Source: Lasiosphaeria ovina (Eukaryota > Ascomycota > Sordariomycetes > Sordariales > Lasiosphaeriaceae). From it: a stretch of 64,000 nucleotides of DNA. Of the stretch, positions 1 to 10,270 are shown piece by piece. The first letter of the stretch is position 1. Every line of letters starts with the position of its first letter. The notes under the pieces were generated by a model. The model was not told the origin of the DNA. It saw only the letters and a list, made by a program, of their open reading frames with translations, and made no database searches. The position numbers were made by a program, and so were the translations under genes. Location: the NCBI GenBank assembly GCA_033439765.1, contig JAULSN010000002.1:6696001-6760000 (forward strand), read 5' to 3'.

Positions 1-573
1 TCCCTTAACGTATTTCAACCCCGGCGTCTTCCAAATCGTGGCTGAGCTAATTCCAATACTAGTGTAGTTGTTCAGAATCAGAACAATGATCACCTGATCT
101 AGTATTCAAGAAGGGGAATAAAAGATCCTATCCACAGCATGTCCACGGGCGATGTTACTACTATATAGGCCCTACATTCTTAAGTCTAAATGGTGTACCT
201 TTTCTGTCCATCGAGATTCTCTACCAAAACCTGAAGATCGATAGCTACTTGCTCTATCTTCAAGGGCAGACATGGGCCGCCAGGAATTTCGTCCGATGTT
301 GTGCTATTCAAAAACGGCTTGGCCGCCCAATCTACGTGGATTCCTACCTACCCATAAATCTGCCGTCCTGCACTCCCAAACGGCCTTTCAGCTCTCCCGC
401 CAAACGCGTCGCGTTGCGTCGCAGACCCGGAACTTCTTCAACATTTGGCACCACAAACTTTTGCAGCCATCTCGCGGATCTTTGCTGCCCCTCCCCTCGA
501 TCCGCACGGGGTTGCCTAGCATTTGCTTCCCCTAGCATCGTCTTTATATTACACGGACGGCTTCGCCGTCGCC
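1..573. other. Intergenic, no gene recognised
   Basis: I see no convincing exon. Short open frames in both strands have no recognisable motif. The right end is the probable promoter and leader of the gene that starts at 574. Confidence 0.5.
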
Positions 574-1422
574 ATGTATACCACCGCGCAGAAGGAGATT
601 TCTACTCCTCCTGTCATGGAGGAATCTAGCACCAAGGAAACGGCGACCGCAACCACGGCCACAAGCACAGCCAAAGAAACAACCATGGCAGAGCCATCAC
701 CCGACTCCACCTCCAACTGGGAGCCGGTGCTCCGCGGATGCCGCCAGCACAGGTACGATTACGTCCACCACGTCTCGAAGCTCCGCAACGAGGACTACCG
801 CAAGGAAAAGGACCTCGAAACCTCTCTCCGCCTCAAAGCGATGAAGAAGGCAGCCAAACAGGCCAGGGCCGAGCGAACGGAGAAGCTGGCAGCACAAGGC
901 ATAACCTTGCGTAAGAGTAAGCCCCGCCGTCGACCAACCATTCCGCGCGGGCGGACTTGAGACAGGCCAGAGCCCGAGCAACAATACGTTTCCGAGCGCT
1001 GATCGGCTACGCCCACGCTCCGTGCATGTGGCCAATGCCAATGCCGACACCTTCGCCCTTTGGCAGGGTGAAGCCGAGTGGGTGCTTAATATCTGCGACA
1101 CTGCTGCCCTCATGCAGCTGACCAAGACTGGAACAATGCCGCCCCAATACCATCATCGTATACTTCTGTCCGAGGGGGCTGCACCAGCTCTCCTGGCATG
1201 TCCTGTGGCGCCCCCCGTGGCCGCTGCGGCGCCGGTTATTCCTCGCTTCAAGAAGATCGGTAAGTAGACTTTTCCTTAATTATCATGTAACCTAGACCTG
1301 ATTGACTGACATTCCCAGTCCCGGTCGTCGACTTGGAAAACCTTTCGAAGCGTTGGCTTTGCCTTCGGGGGCCAAGGTGCTCCACAGCCCCCAACCGGTC
1401 TCCCGGGAGGGAAGGAAATTAA
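574..1422 (+). CDS. Small basic protein of unknown function, three exons
   Basis: I do not recognise this gene. Exons 574-910, 966-1259 and 1319-1422 join in frame to give 244 residues. Introns have GTAAGA and GTAAGT donors and CAG acceptors. The N-terminus is a Thr/Ser/Glu-rich disordered stretch. Residues about 50-110 form a charged helical segment rich in Lys, Arg and Glu, with the start NWEPVLRGCRQHRYDYV and a run of basic residues around KKAAKQARAERTEKL. The second exon has a tryptophan-containing segment (FALWQGEAEWVL) and then an Ala/Pro-rich linker. There is no signal peptide or membrane helix. An ATG at 523 would add 17 residues; I prefer 574 because the upstream part looks like leader. 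The third exon is the least certain part. Confidence 0.5.
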
Positions 1423-2502
1423 CAACAAGAAGGAAAGCACAGCGGGCACCGGCCTCAAGGCAAGTATTCATAGCATAGTAACACATAATTTACAGAGCCG
1501 TTTGGCTAACCAATCTCTCCAGCTTTGTTTGTTTCCTTTTCTTATATTCTCGACATGCCTCCGTCTTACGGACTCGCAACAACAGGAGTTTCTGCAGTGA
1601 ACTCACCTCGAACTTTAAAGACCTTTCTGATTTCTCTTGCGCCACTGCGAGGAACCGGACACCAACTCGAACTGGACAGCAGGTTGCTGTCCAGTTCAAA
1701 CTCTTCCTCCACCATCGATTGGGGGCAGTCAAAGAGCACTCCCAGACCACCCCGGCAGCCGGCCGGGGTCGTGGCAGGGGAGACCAGCTGGCATTGATTC
1801 GATTGCGCAAGGTATCAAGGGACACCAAGTAATGGGTTGATTTCGTCTACTACGGGGGATCACGGGGGGGATGGCGGGTGGGTTTTCTGGGATGCGGGAT
1901 GATTTAATAGGGGGACGGTGTTCCATCTTTGTCGGACGAGCCTGTAACGAGAGCCGGGAATCAAGAGAGGGCGCAAGATGATAGTTTTCTTCTAGCTTTC
2001 TTTCTATCTAATTAGCTTGTTTGGGTGAGGAAAACAGCGAGAACCAGCCGGTCCGGTTCTCCTTCTGGATCTTCCGTCGTTGCCGGTGCCCGGCCATGCA
2101 TGGTCCCAAAAGTCACAGCGTGTGTTGTCGGGCGCGTTCTTTGAACGTTGATTCCAACCGCAGGCGGGGAGGCAATAGTCGGGGTGGTCAGAAAGTCAGA
2201 ATATCCCGTTAGATGTTGGAAATCACGTGCATAGAATTGTGAGGGAAGGTGGCTTGAATTTGAAAATGACGCCAAAATTGGAGATCTAGACAACACAGCT
2301 TCGCGGTAAATGCTGTGGTAGGTTTCCTTCTTGACAGAAACCTTCACCCGCAAACAGGACGACTTTAATATATAGAAAATGAAATCACGAATACACAGAA
2401 AACGTTGCGATCGACATGCTGTCGCGAGGACATACAACCGCCAGCCCTCCTCATGACGGCCGTCAAGGACCTCGAGCCTTGGAGCCGAGACTAATGGAGG
2501 AG
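1423..2502. other. Intergenic with one perfect hairpin
   Basis: There is no recognisable gene. The stretch holds the perfect inverted repeat at 1669-1697. The part next to the helicase relic (about 2000-2500) may be further decayed helicase-gene sequence, but I cannot align it to a motif. Confidence 0.45.
1669..1697. repeat. Perfect inverted repeat, 13-bp arms, 3-nt loop
   Basis: The left arm GAACTGGACAGCA at 1669-1681 is exactly reverse-complemented at 1685-1697, with loop GGT. It could form a hairpin in DNA or RNA. It lies about 250 bp downstream of the gene ending at 1422, so a role in the 3' end of a transcript is possible but unproven. Confidence 0.8.
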
Positions 2503-3252
2503 CTAGAACGGGGTAGGCTTTGCCTTGTACAGCCTGATTTTCCGCTGCTTGTATTGAGAAGGGATTTTGTTGACGTCGATTTTTCGTAGCCAGCGTAGGG
2601 TTTTGTTGAGTGCCGGCATAGCGCCAGTTTCCATATCCTCTCGTATTCCCTTGCGCGGTGTGGCGTTGTTGCTGCCGCTGATGAGATTGCGATCTACTGG
2701 AAGGCCTGAAACAAGAAATATCAGGTGGCAGATGGCCCTGATATCGCGGATGTGGTTGAGTATGGGCGTCGCCGTGATAACCCATACCATTTCGCAGGCG
2801 ATGGACCGTACCATCTGCCAGAAGTTGCTATTGGCGTTCTTGACTCGGTGGCCCTCATCAAGAATAAGCGCTAACCATTCGATGTCCTATAGCCTGTCGT
2901 TCTCTTCGCCGTAGTGGAGATTGACAGATGGTGCCTGTTGGTCTCTGCGGCGTGGGCCGCTCTCTTCGTCGTCGTCGTCTTCGTCGTCGTCAATCGCCTG
3001 GTCCATGGCTTGCAGGTCGATTACATCATCGACATCCAAGTCGCTCTGAGCGCCGTCCTCGTCGTCGTCCAGACCGCGTTGTGACGTACTGTTTTGGACG
3101 GCCTTGTCTACTGGTACTACCAAATACGAGGCGCTTGACATACGACATTCTTCTTGTCTGGTAGATGTGGTCGTGTAGGATTTAATGTCGGTAGAACCTT
3201 CCACCCTCAGCAATAGTCGTATTAGGGCCAGATCATATTCTGCTGAGCTCAC
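2503..3252 (-). pseudogene. SNF2-family helicase relic with in-frame stop
   Basis: Read on the minus strand, one frame runs through an acidic Asp/Glu linker (DDDEDDDDEE) and then the SNF2 ATPase core: motif II LDEGHRVKNANS, followed about 20 residues later by motif III VWVITATPILNHIRDI. In intact SNF2 proteins motif II (DEGH/DEAH) and motif III (TGTP-N-D) lie at this spacing and couple ATP hydrolysis to DNA translocation. A TAG at 2887-2889 interrupts the frame just before motif II. Walker A and the whole C-terminal helicase lobe are absent, because the frame stops at 2503. It is therefore a truncated fragment, not a working remodeller. The stop could derive from CAG by a C-to-T change in CpA context. 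Confidence 0.7.
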
Positions 3253-3884
3253 TATCTAGTGTGATGAGAACAAAACCTCTCGTCTTTCTACTGAAGTTTC
3301 GCGATAGCAATAAAAGTTGGCTAGAGGCTAGCATGTGCTGGCGTGGTTTCGTGGAAGGTATCCGAGCCCAAATTAGTGCCTGAGACCTAAGGTATTGCGC
3401 GTCTAGATCACCCGGCTGTTATTGTGCGATCGAAACTTTGTTCATATATTAGAAGCTTCCAAACCCCGTTTGCGAAATATGACTTTTATCACTGTTCAAA
3501 TATATATTCACTATTCACTAGTGGATACGCCGTATGTGATTCACTTCTGCATCAACCTCGTGTGTTTCTCTGGGATAATTAGTCTCTCCACATTCTGTTC
3601 AGAAACAGACTGAGATCGTGCTGACTTGCTACAGCGATGTCATTCATCTGAACTCGCCGTATCTTGCAGAAACAGTTAGTCTGTGCAGTGGACGACGAGT
3701 TTAACCCTGTGTCGCCTGGGGGGTATAATAAAACGTACGCTCCGCAAAAGACCTGCCAGGACCATCCCGAGGAAACGACTTTGCGAAAGATTTTGCAAAA
3801 AAAGCCTGCGAGAATCTGACAGCACCAAACACCTCCACTCTTCTTTCCACTTTACCAAAATCACATTCATTTACGAATTCCACA
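3253..3884. other. Intergenic, AT-richer tract
   Basis: No gene is seen. About 3400-3660 is clearly richer in A and T than the flanking coding DNA, and the right end is the promoter of the RING gene at 3885. Confidence 0.5.
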
Positions 3885-4838
3885 ATGAACGACGAAGTAT
3901 TGCATTTATCGGTGGGGGATTTTTTCCTCCGGTATAGGACTCTATCCCTGCCCCAATCTCCGTGGGTGCGGCGTTGGATCGACATTGTCATGAAGGAGCC
4001 TCACCGGAGCAGGATGCTCACAACCCGCCAAGACTATAGCGGTATCCTCATGGACGTCTTCTTCTCGCTCCTCAGATGCGGGGAGTACCCCGCCGACGAA
4101 GACAAGGAGGTGATGGAAAGACACGCGGCCCGCCTTGGACCTCGCGCTCTTTCCAGCTACATCTACCCCCTATCTGTTCCCGCGGCCGACGAGAACCGCC
4201 GCGAGGAGGCGACGCTGTGGCGCGACATCCGCGGATACCTCGAGGCGCCCGAAGGTCGTCTGCCACCCTCGGCTCGCTGCCCCGTCTGCTTCGACGCTCT
4301 CGCCATCATCGGGATCCCGCCAAGCGCAGCAGACCCCACCGGAAAGAACTCGAGATATGCCGTGGCCATGCACTGCGGCCATATGATGTGCCGCCGCTGC
4401 TGGCTACAGATGATGTTGGTGCAGATGGGCGCGAAGCAGCAGTTGCACCGCATGCGCTGCCCCGTGTGCCGGTTCAGGCTCGCCTTCCAGTGCCTCTGCT
4501 ACGCCAAGCCCGTCGACATCCCGGACTTCACGGGGATCCAAACGCAAACCCAATCGTGGCCCCTCCACCTTATTGAGTCCGACATGCCCCCTCATTCGCC
4601 TACCCACATCAACGAGCTCATCCCCGGCCCCTGCGCCTCGTGCAAGTACGACCGCCTGCCCATTTCCCTCAGCCCCGAGCGGTTCTGGGACTTTCAGACT
4701 CGCCTGCCCTATGACAAGCACTTCTGGAAGCGCGTCAGAAAGGCCGCACTCACTGGCAAGTTGGGATGGGGCGGAATGCCGGTCCAGTGCACCCCTGCAT
4801 ATCGCAAGCTGGTCGGCCTGTCCGACGACGAGTTTTGA
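3885..4838 (+). CDS. RING-finger protein, putative E3 ubiquitin ligase (copy 1)
   Basis: This is a single-exon gene of 317 residues. The central RING-type zinc finger begins CPVCFDALAIIGIPPSA, continues with the CGHMMCRRC core, and closes with CPVCRFRL. It thus fits C-x2-C ... C-x-H-x2-C-x2-C ... C-x2-C. About 60 residues later comes an extra CASCKYDR pair that recurs in copy 2, so it probably belongs to the same fold. RING proteins of this kind usually act as ubiquitin ligases by binding E2 enzymes; that role is inferred. The N-terminal 125 residues have no recognised domain, and there is no signal peptide or membrane helix. The relative at 7332 shares the PPSA, CGHM-C and C-x2-C-[KR]-Y elements, so the two look like diverged duplicates. 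Confidence 0.8.
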   Translation: MNDEVLHLSVGDFFLRYRTLSLPQSPWVRRWIDIVMKEPHRSRMLTTRQDYSGILMDVFFSLLRCGEYPADEDKEVMERHAARLGPRALSSYIYPLSVPAADENRREEATLWRDIRGYLEAPEGRLPPSARCPVCFDALAIIGIPPSAADPTGKNSRYAVAMHCGHMMCRRCWLQMMLVQMGAKQQLHRMRCPVCRFRLAFQCLCYAKPVDIPDFTGIQTQTQSWPLHLIESDMPPHSPTHINELIPGPCASCKYDRLPISLSPERFWDFQTRLPYDKHFWKRVRKAALTGKLGWGGMPVQCTPAYRKLVGLSDDEF

Positions 4839-4914
4839 GCCGGCGGCGTGCTATAGAGATGTGAGAGAATGGAGTGTCATGAGTGAAGGGAGGAGGAGCA
4901 GTTTCATTTACGAT

Positions 4915-5147
4915 ACCACCGCCACTATTCCCGAGGAAGAAGTTGGCCTGGTCATTGATATTGGAGTAGCTGTCTGTGCTGGATTCGCACATCATGGCGT
5001 ATTGGCGGGAAGGAGACGGATGAGAGATTTGTTTATGGTACGCACCGCCACTCTTCTCGAGGAAGAAGTTGGTCGGTCATCAATATTGGAGTAGCTGCGC
5101 TGGAGTTGCAGCTCACGGGACACGGAGTATTGGCGGGAAGGAGGGGG
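4915..5147. repeat. Imperfect tandem duplication, about 125-bp units
   Basis: A block at about 4915-5019 recurs at about 5040-5147. Shared segments in the same order are CACCGCCACT, GAGGAAGAAGTTGG, ATATTGGAGTAGCTG and GTATTGGCGGGAAGGAG. The repeat lies just past the stop codon of RING copy 1, probably in its 3' untranslated region. Confidence 0.8.
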
Positions 5148-6530
5148 AGGAGGAGAAGATTTGTATAACAACGATGATGCCATCGTTTTGGGGAAACATG
5201 ATATTGATTTACTAATACCGGTGTGGCTGACCGATCTGGAATATGCCAGTGTCTGCTTTTTCGTATTTTCCCACGGGGTTTAGTTTAGTTACTGGATAAC
5301 GCATACTCGGCCTCCAGGATCTCTGCTTTCTCCACTGCGTGACCATTGATATGATTTCCAACAACTTTCTGACCGTGATAAGTCCTTCCGCCGTGGAACA
5401 AGCCGATTAGACTTGCGCTCTGCCAAACGCATGAACAGTGCCGACTGTGTACGGGATTGGACCTTGCCGTGACCGAACATTGAGCCGCCAGTGACATTTA
5501 TTAACCGGGATGTCGGTGAATATATACAGTCAGACGCAGCTGCCGACTGCTTTTGATGGGTATGGTATGTGCTCCAAGCCCTGTTGGGCGTATCTCAATC
5601 CTGACCTGAAGCGGAACCTGAAGCGGGTTCGGGCACAGGCTGAAGGCGCTTGACAGACGACAACAACAGAGAAACAGTTTACGAGCTCACATACTAAAAA
5701 TAACACAGCCTCGCCACCTGTTTGACTATCAACGGCCATCTTACGTGCGCGCTGTTCAGGTTGACGATTGAGCGGCGCCAAGTCCATCTTGATGGTCCGT
5801 CGTACCGGGATGGCCTGTGACAGATTATCCGATCTTCAACAGACGATCGCGGCCGCTGTGGGGCAGCTGGCCGGCAGCGTGTCTTACGGGCCCAGATGCC
5901 GGCCCAAGGCGGTCTCCAGCTGGTTTGGCGCTACTACCGAATTTTGGAGCTGTCAGCGATTGGACGACCGCCCGCCGTGGCCGGGCCGCGTGCTTGGCGG
6001 CCAGTCGGGACTAGGGTACACCATCCGCTCGGGCGCTGCTGTTGAGGTAGGGGAGATGATTAATGCAAAGAAGTTAATTTAGTTGCCACGGGAATGATGG
6101 TATGAGACTGGCAAATTGTGCTATTGGCGGGGTTGATAGCTAAACCCAGAAGGTAATTCGAGGGGAATCCACTGGGGACCACTCACAAGAAAGGTGCTTA
6201 CCTCCGTGGTTAATTCCGAGCTCGTATAATTAGTGGGCCCGTCCGTCGTTGGGGAAGAAATATGCTTCTGACTGTGACGGTAAGAGATAGGGGTCAGAGC
6301 ATGTGTAACAAAACAAAACAGTGAGTTGTTGGGGTCGTGCAAGGGAGCCTCGGCTCGTGACCTTACCCTTGCATAGTTTAAGCTTAATGAGATACCTTCA
6401 AGTACGATTTCCCTTTCAATTCTGAGCTAATGCATCCCTCTGGACACCCGTCGACCTGGTTTCTTTGTTCGAATCTTTGTCTATCGGGGGTCGGGGCTCG
6501 GGAACGACGGGAATAACCCCCTTTGTGTCA

Positions 6531-6673
6531 GGGTTAGGGTTGCGCACCAGCATTTCAATTGGTCACTCGCCAGAGCGACCTATCGCCGATTTCAACCAAC
6601 CAATTGCGACAGAAGCCCTCGAATCGCATTTTCTTGCATTCCAGCTCGCACCTTATCCCAACAACCCTAACCC
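6531..6673. repeat. Inverted pair of telomere-like dimers
   Basis: GGGTTAGGGTT at 6531-6541 and its exact reverse complement AACCCTAACCC at 6663-6673 face each other 121 bp apart. Each holds two TTAGGG-type units. This is far too short to be a telomere, and chance is possible. Confidence 0.6.
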
Positions 6674-7331
6674 GAAAATCGTGACACCGGAATTACCGGT
6701 GCAGGCTTCGGGCCTGGGCCCGACCGCTGTGTGATTGCCGTTGGTCCGTGACATAATCCACGCCTGATTGCGGACCCTCATACTGGCCGGCAGGGCTGAA
6801 ACTGCGCCGTGCAACGGCCACTTCAGGCCGCCCAGAGCTGCGGGTACGCGGAAAGCCTCGTCTTGGCACGGCAAACCGCCCCCCAACTCACAGGGCAACT
6901 CCACAACCTGGCAACGTCGATTTGGTACAAATGCGGCAGTCCCAGCGCGTATTCCGATGACATGAGAAGACTCAGCATCACAGTTCACAACAGTTCCTCA
7001 GTCATCAACCCGGCTTTCGATTCTTCTTCTCTTTTAAGCGCTTTAAACTTCAACCTCTGGAAGGTTCATGCTATTTTGGCTGCAGCGGTGTCTATCGATA
7101 TCCACCGAGCCAAAGTTTTTTCACGAGGCCGTTAAGGTGACTATTGACATTTGACATCAGCCCCTGATTATCCTTGCCTCGAGAGACGCCGCTGACAACT
7201 CGCCGCTTTAGTACCCGAGCCCCGACAACAAGCTCTACATCTTCCTAATCGCACCTCGCACCGACACCAAGAAGCAGGCTTCTACCTGGTAACCACAAAC
7301 AGTCAGTGAGATAAATCAACAAACCATCAAC

Positions 7332-8636
7332 ATGACCGATACTCCCGATACCCCCTACATCTACTCGCTGCTCGACGACGAACCCGTCGAGGTCGCGGCG
7401 CCGGCTGCCGTCGTCCCGGAGACGGCCGCCCCCACCACCACCACAACCCCCGGCGCAGCGCAGGCCGCTCCCGCCAACGACAAGCCCATCCACCAGGAGA
7501 CCATGTACCACCGGGTGCGCGAGTACATCAACGACACCGCCTCCGCCACATCCGTGCCGCACGTGCTGTGCATGATGTGCCAAGTGTACGAGCTGGAAAT
7601 CGTCGGCGTCCCGCCGTCGTCGGCCGCCGTCGTCGCGGCCGGCGAGCGCGTGCCGGGCATCGTGCTGCCGTGCGGCCACATGGCGTGCGTGGGGTGCTGG
7701 GAGGGGTACGTGGCGACGCGGCACCCGTCGTGGATCGACTTCCGGCGCGAGAGCAAGCGCGCGCGCCTCAGCTGCCCGCTGTGCCAGGAGCACCTGCAGT
7801 TCGCCGAGTGCGGCCACTACGTCGAGCCCGCCAAGCTGCCCGGCGACCACGTCGACGCCGCGTGCAAGCTGCACTCGGTGCCGACCACGAAGCCGGAGGC
7901 CGAGGCCGCGGGGGGGCTGCACCTCCAGGCCTACTGCAACCAGTGCCGCTACCGGCGGATCCTCGACATTGCCAAGGACCTGCGCAAGGCCGGCAGTAAG
8001 AAGCTGCGCGAGGTGGCGGACGAGGTGTTTGGCGAGTACGCGGCGAACGAGGACGAGCGGATGGACCTGGCGGCGATGCTGAGCACGCTGCCCGAGGTCA
8101 TGGAGGAGCAGCTGTTCGAGGTGGTCAAGGCCGAGGGCCCGAGCTTCGGGGGCAAGGTGTGGGAGTGGGCGAGCCGCGACTTTGAGCACGAGTGCAACTG
8201 CGTGTTCGAGATGGACGCCGAGGCCCACGACTTCCAGCACCTGCAGGAGGATTCCGAGGAGGAGGACGAGGAGGAGTTCGTCGAGCTGGTCAACGAGGGC
8301 GACCTGCCAGTTGGAGATGACGTGGTGGGCGCTGCTGTGGAGTCTGCCGCGGCTGGCGGTGCCGAGGCGGAGGCTGTAGCGGTCCAGGCACAGGGTGGCG
8401 AGGGGCGTCGTGCGCCGGCTGCCCGGGCCGTCAGCAACAGGTGCACTACGTTTGTTCCCTATCCGACGCTCGTCGAGTATGTGCCCGAGGACGTGGCCGA
8501 GGACGACCGAGAGGAGGAGGTCGTCGGCACGTACCACGTTTCCGTCTACAGCATCCCCGAGAACGGCAGCGGCGTGGAGCAACCGCCTAAGTCGCCGTTT
8601 GAGCAGATCAGTACGAGGATGGTGATTGGAATGTAG
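7332..8636 (+). CDS. RING-finger protein with acidic tail (copy 2)
   Basis: This is a single-exon gene of 434 residues. After an Ala/Pro/Thr-rich disordered N-terminus, the RING starts at CMMCQVYELEIVGVPPSSA, has the core CGHMACVGCW and closes with CPLCQEHL. A further YCNQCRYRR pair follows, matching the extra pair in the RING gene at 3885. The C-terminal third contains a strongly acidic run (DSEEEDEEEFVEL) and low-complexity Ala/Glu sequence. Ubiquitin ligase activity is inferred from the family. There is no signal peptide. Third positions are very GC-rich, which also creates a long antisense open frame that I do not regard as a gene. The gene is followed at once by a GA microsatellite and the minisatellite region. 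Confidence 0.8.
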   Translation: MTDTPDTPYIYSLLDDEPVEVAAPAAVVPETAAPTTTTTPGAAQAAPANDKPIHQETMYHRVREYINDTASATSVPHVLCMMCQVYELEIVGVPPSSAAVVAAGERVPGIVLPCGHMACVGCWEGYVATRHPSWIDFRRESKRARLSCPLCQEHLQFAECGHYVEPAKLPGDHVDAACKLHSVPTTKPEAEAAGGLHLQAYCNQCRYRRILDIAKDLRKAGSKKLREVADEVFGEYAANEDERMDLAAMLSTLPEVMEEQLFEVVKAEGPSFGGKVWEWASRDFEHECNCVFEMDAEAHDFQHLQEDSEEEDEEEFVELVNEGDLPVGDDVVGAAVESAAAGGAEAEAVAVQAQGGEGRRAPAARAVSNRCTTFVPYPTLVEYVPEDVAEDDREEEVVGTYHVSVYSIPENGSGVEQPPKSPFEQISTRMVIGM

Positions 8637-8662
8637 AGCGGCTGTTGGGAGATAGCGGGTGG

Positions 8663-8663
8663 G

Positions 8664-8689
<26 letters not shown>
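8663..8689. repeat. (GA)n microsatellite
   Basis: An uninterrupted GA dinucleotide tract of about 13 units lies immediately downstream of RING copy 2, then degrades into GACAGAGAG sequence. Confidence 0.9.
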
Positions 8690-8697
<8 letters not shown>

Positions 8698-8729
8698 CAG
8701 AGAAGAGGCGTGGTCTTGAGAAAGAGAGT

Positions 8730-10270
8730 GTCTGGTGAGGGTGTCGACGGCGGCGGTGGTGGTCAAAAAAAAAGGCAGTGACGCAGAAAAAAGGAGAGCG
8801 GTGGCAAAGGTGCCATGGCGGTCAGCGTGTTGACGGCGGCCTGGGAAGAGGAGAGGCAGTGATGGCGGCGGCGGTAGTGGTGAGAGTCAAGGTGTTGACG
8901 ACGGCGGTGGCGGTTAGGGTGTTGGCGGCGGCGGTGGTCAGAGAGAAAAATGGCGACCAGAAAAAAGGAGAGCGGTAGCGGTAGTGTCTTAGCAGTCAGG
9001 GTGTTGACGGCAGCCTGAGAGGAGGAGATGCAATGCTAGGGGCGGTAGCAGTCTGGAGGAATGAGTGGCGGCGATGGCGGCCAGGATATTGGCGGCGGCG
9101 CGCAAGAGGAAGAACGGCGGTGACGGCGGCAGTGTTGGTCAAAAGAAAAGTGGCGACGCAGAAAAAAAGAAGAGCGGTGGCGGTGGTGTCTCGGAGGTCA
9201 CGGCAGTCCAGGAAGAGAGGCGGTGATGGCAGCGGCGGCAGTCGAGAGGAGTGGCGGTGTTGGGAGTCAGGGTGTTGACGGTGGCGGCCAGAAGAAGAGA
9301 GATCTGGGATGTCGGTGGTGGCGGTCATGGTGTTGACGGCGACGGTCAGAACGAAAACTAGCGACACAGAAAAAAGAGCGGCAGTGACGGAGCGACGGTG
9401 ATAATGTTATGGCGGTCAGGGTGTTGACGGTGGCGGCTAGAGAAGGAGACGGGGGTCATGTCGGCTGTGGTAGTCAGGAGAAGCGAGTGGTTGTTGGTGG
9501 AAGTCAGGGTGTTGAAGAGGACGACTAGAAAAAGAAGGGGAGTGGGAGAAAGAGTAATGTCAGCCAGGGTGTCGAAGGCGGCGGTCAGAAAGAAAAGGGA
9601 AAGTGTGCGGTGGTGGTGGCGGTCGCAGCAGGTGTTGATGGTGGTGGACAGAGAGAGGAAGAGGTGGTGTGGCATGTCGGTCGTTTTGTCGTCGTTGGCG
9701 GCGGCCTGGGAGACGAATGGCGGTGCTGGTGGCCATGGCAGCCAGGGTGTTGACAAAGGTGGCCAAAAAGGAGAGGCAGCGATCTATCGGTTCGGTAATG
9801 GTGGTGATAGTGGCTGGGTGGTTGTCAGAGTGTTGGTTAATGTGTTGATGATGGCGGTCAGAAGAAGAGACGTTGGCGACGGTGTGTTGTTCAGAGCGTT
9901 GATGGTGGTAGTAGAAGGGGAATGTTGATGGATATGGTGTTGGCGGTCGTCAGAGAGTGAGAGAGAACGTGTGGTGATGGCGGCGGTGCGGTAGTGTGGT
10001 GGCTAGGAGAGAGAGACGGGCGCTGTGTCGGTTTCGTGTTAGCTCTGGTGGTGGTGATGGCTAGGTGGCTGTGAGAGTGGTGTGAAGGTGTTGACAATGG
10101 TGGTCAGAAGGAGAGATAGGCGGTGATAAAGGCATGTTTTTCGGGGTGTTGGTAGCGGTAGTAGAAGGTGGATGGCTAGGATGTTGAAGGTGGCGGCTGA
10201 AGAGCGAGCAGAGGGGGGTGGTGAGGGCTGTGGCGGGGCTGAGGTTGACGGGCGTTGAGAATCGCGTTGT
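8730..10270. repeat. Degenerate G-rich minisatellite, core GTGTTGACGG
   Basis: About 1.5 kb of the plus strand is built from variants of one purine/G-rich unit. It comprises [AG]GGTGTTGACGGYGGCGG, then a GGTCAGAAGAAAAG-like block, repeated with irregular spacing of about 60-90 bp. Exact GTGTTGACGG occurs at 8827, 9001, 9272, 9330 and 9421, with close variants at 8892, 9566, 9745 and 10085. The left part is the most uniform and the right part the most decayed. The strand asymmetry is extreme: C is scarce on the plus strand. There is no long open frame, so it is probably non-coding. Confidence 0.8.

Larger units (their letters stand above)
4839..7331. other. Intergenic with a tandem duplication and telomere-like motifs
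   Basis: No gene is recognised in this 2.5 kb. It contains an imperfect duplication at 4915-5147 and an inverted pair of TTAGGG-type dimers at 6531-6541 and 6663-6673. The last 200 bp carry the leader of the second RING gene. Confidence 0.5.

Noticed and set aside
2012..2785. 257-codon minus-strand frame overlapping the helicase relic
   Set aside because: It overlaps the SNF2 motifs in another frame and has no recognisable domain.
7245..8582. 445-codon open frame antisense to RING copy 2
   Set aside because: Arises from the GC-rich third positions of the RING gene; low complexity in Leu, Val, Arg and His, with no motif.
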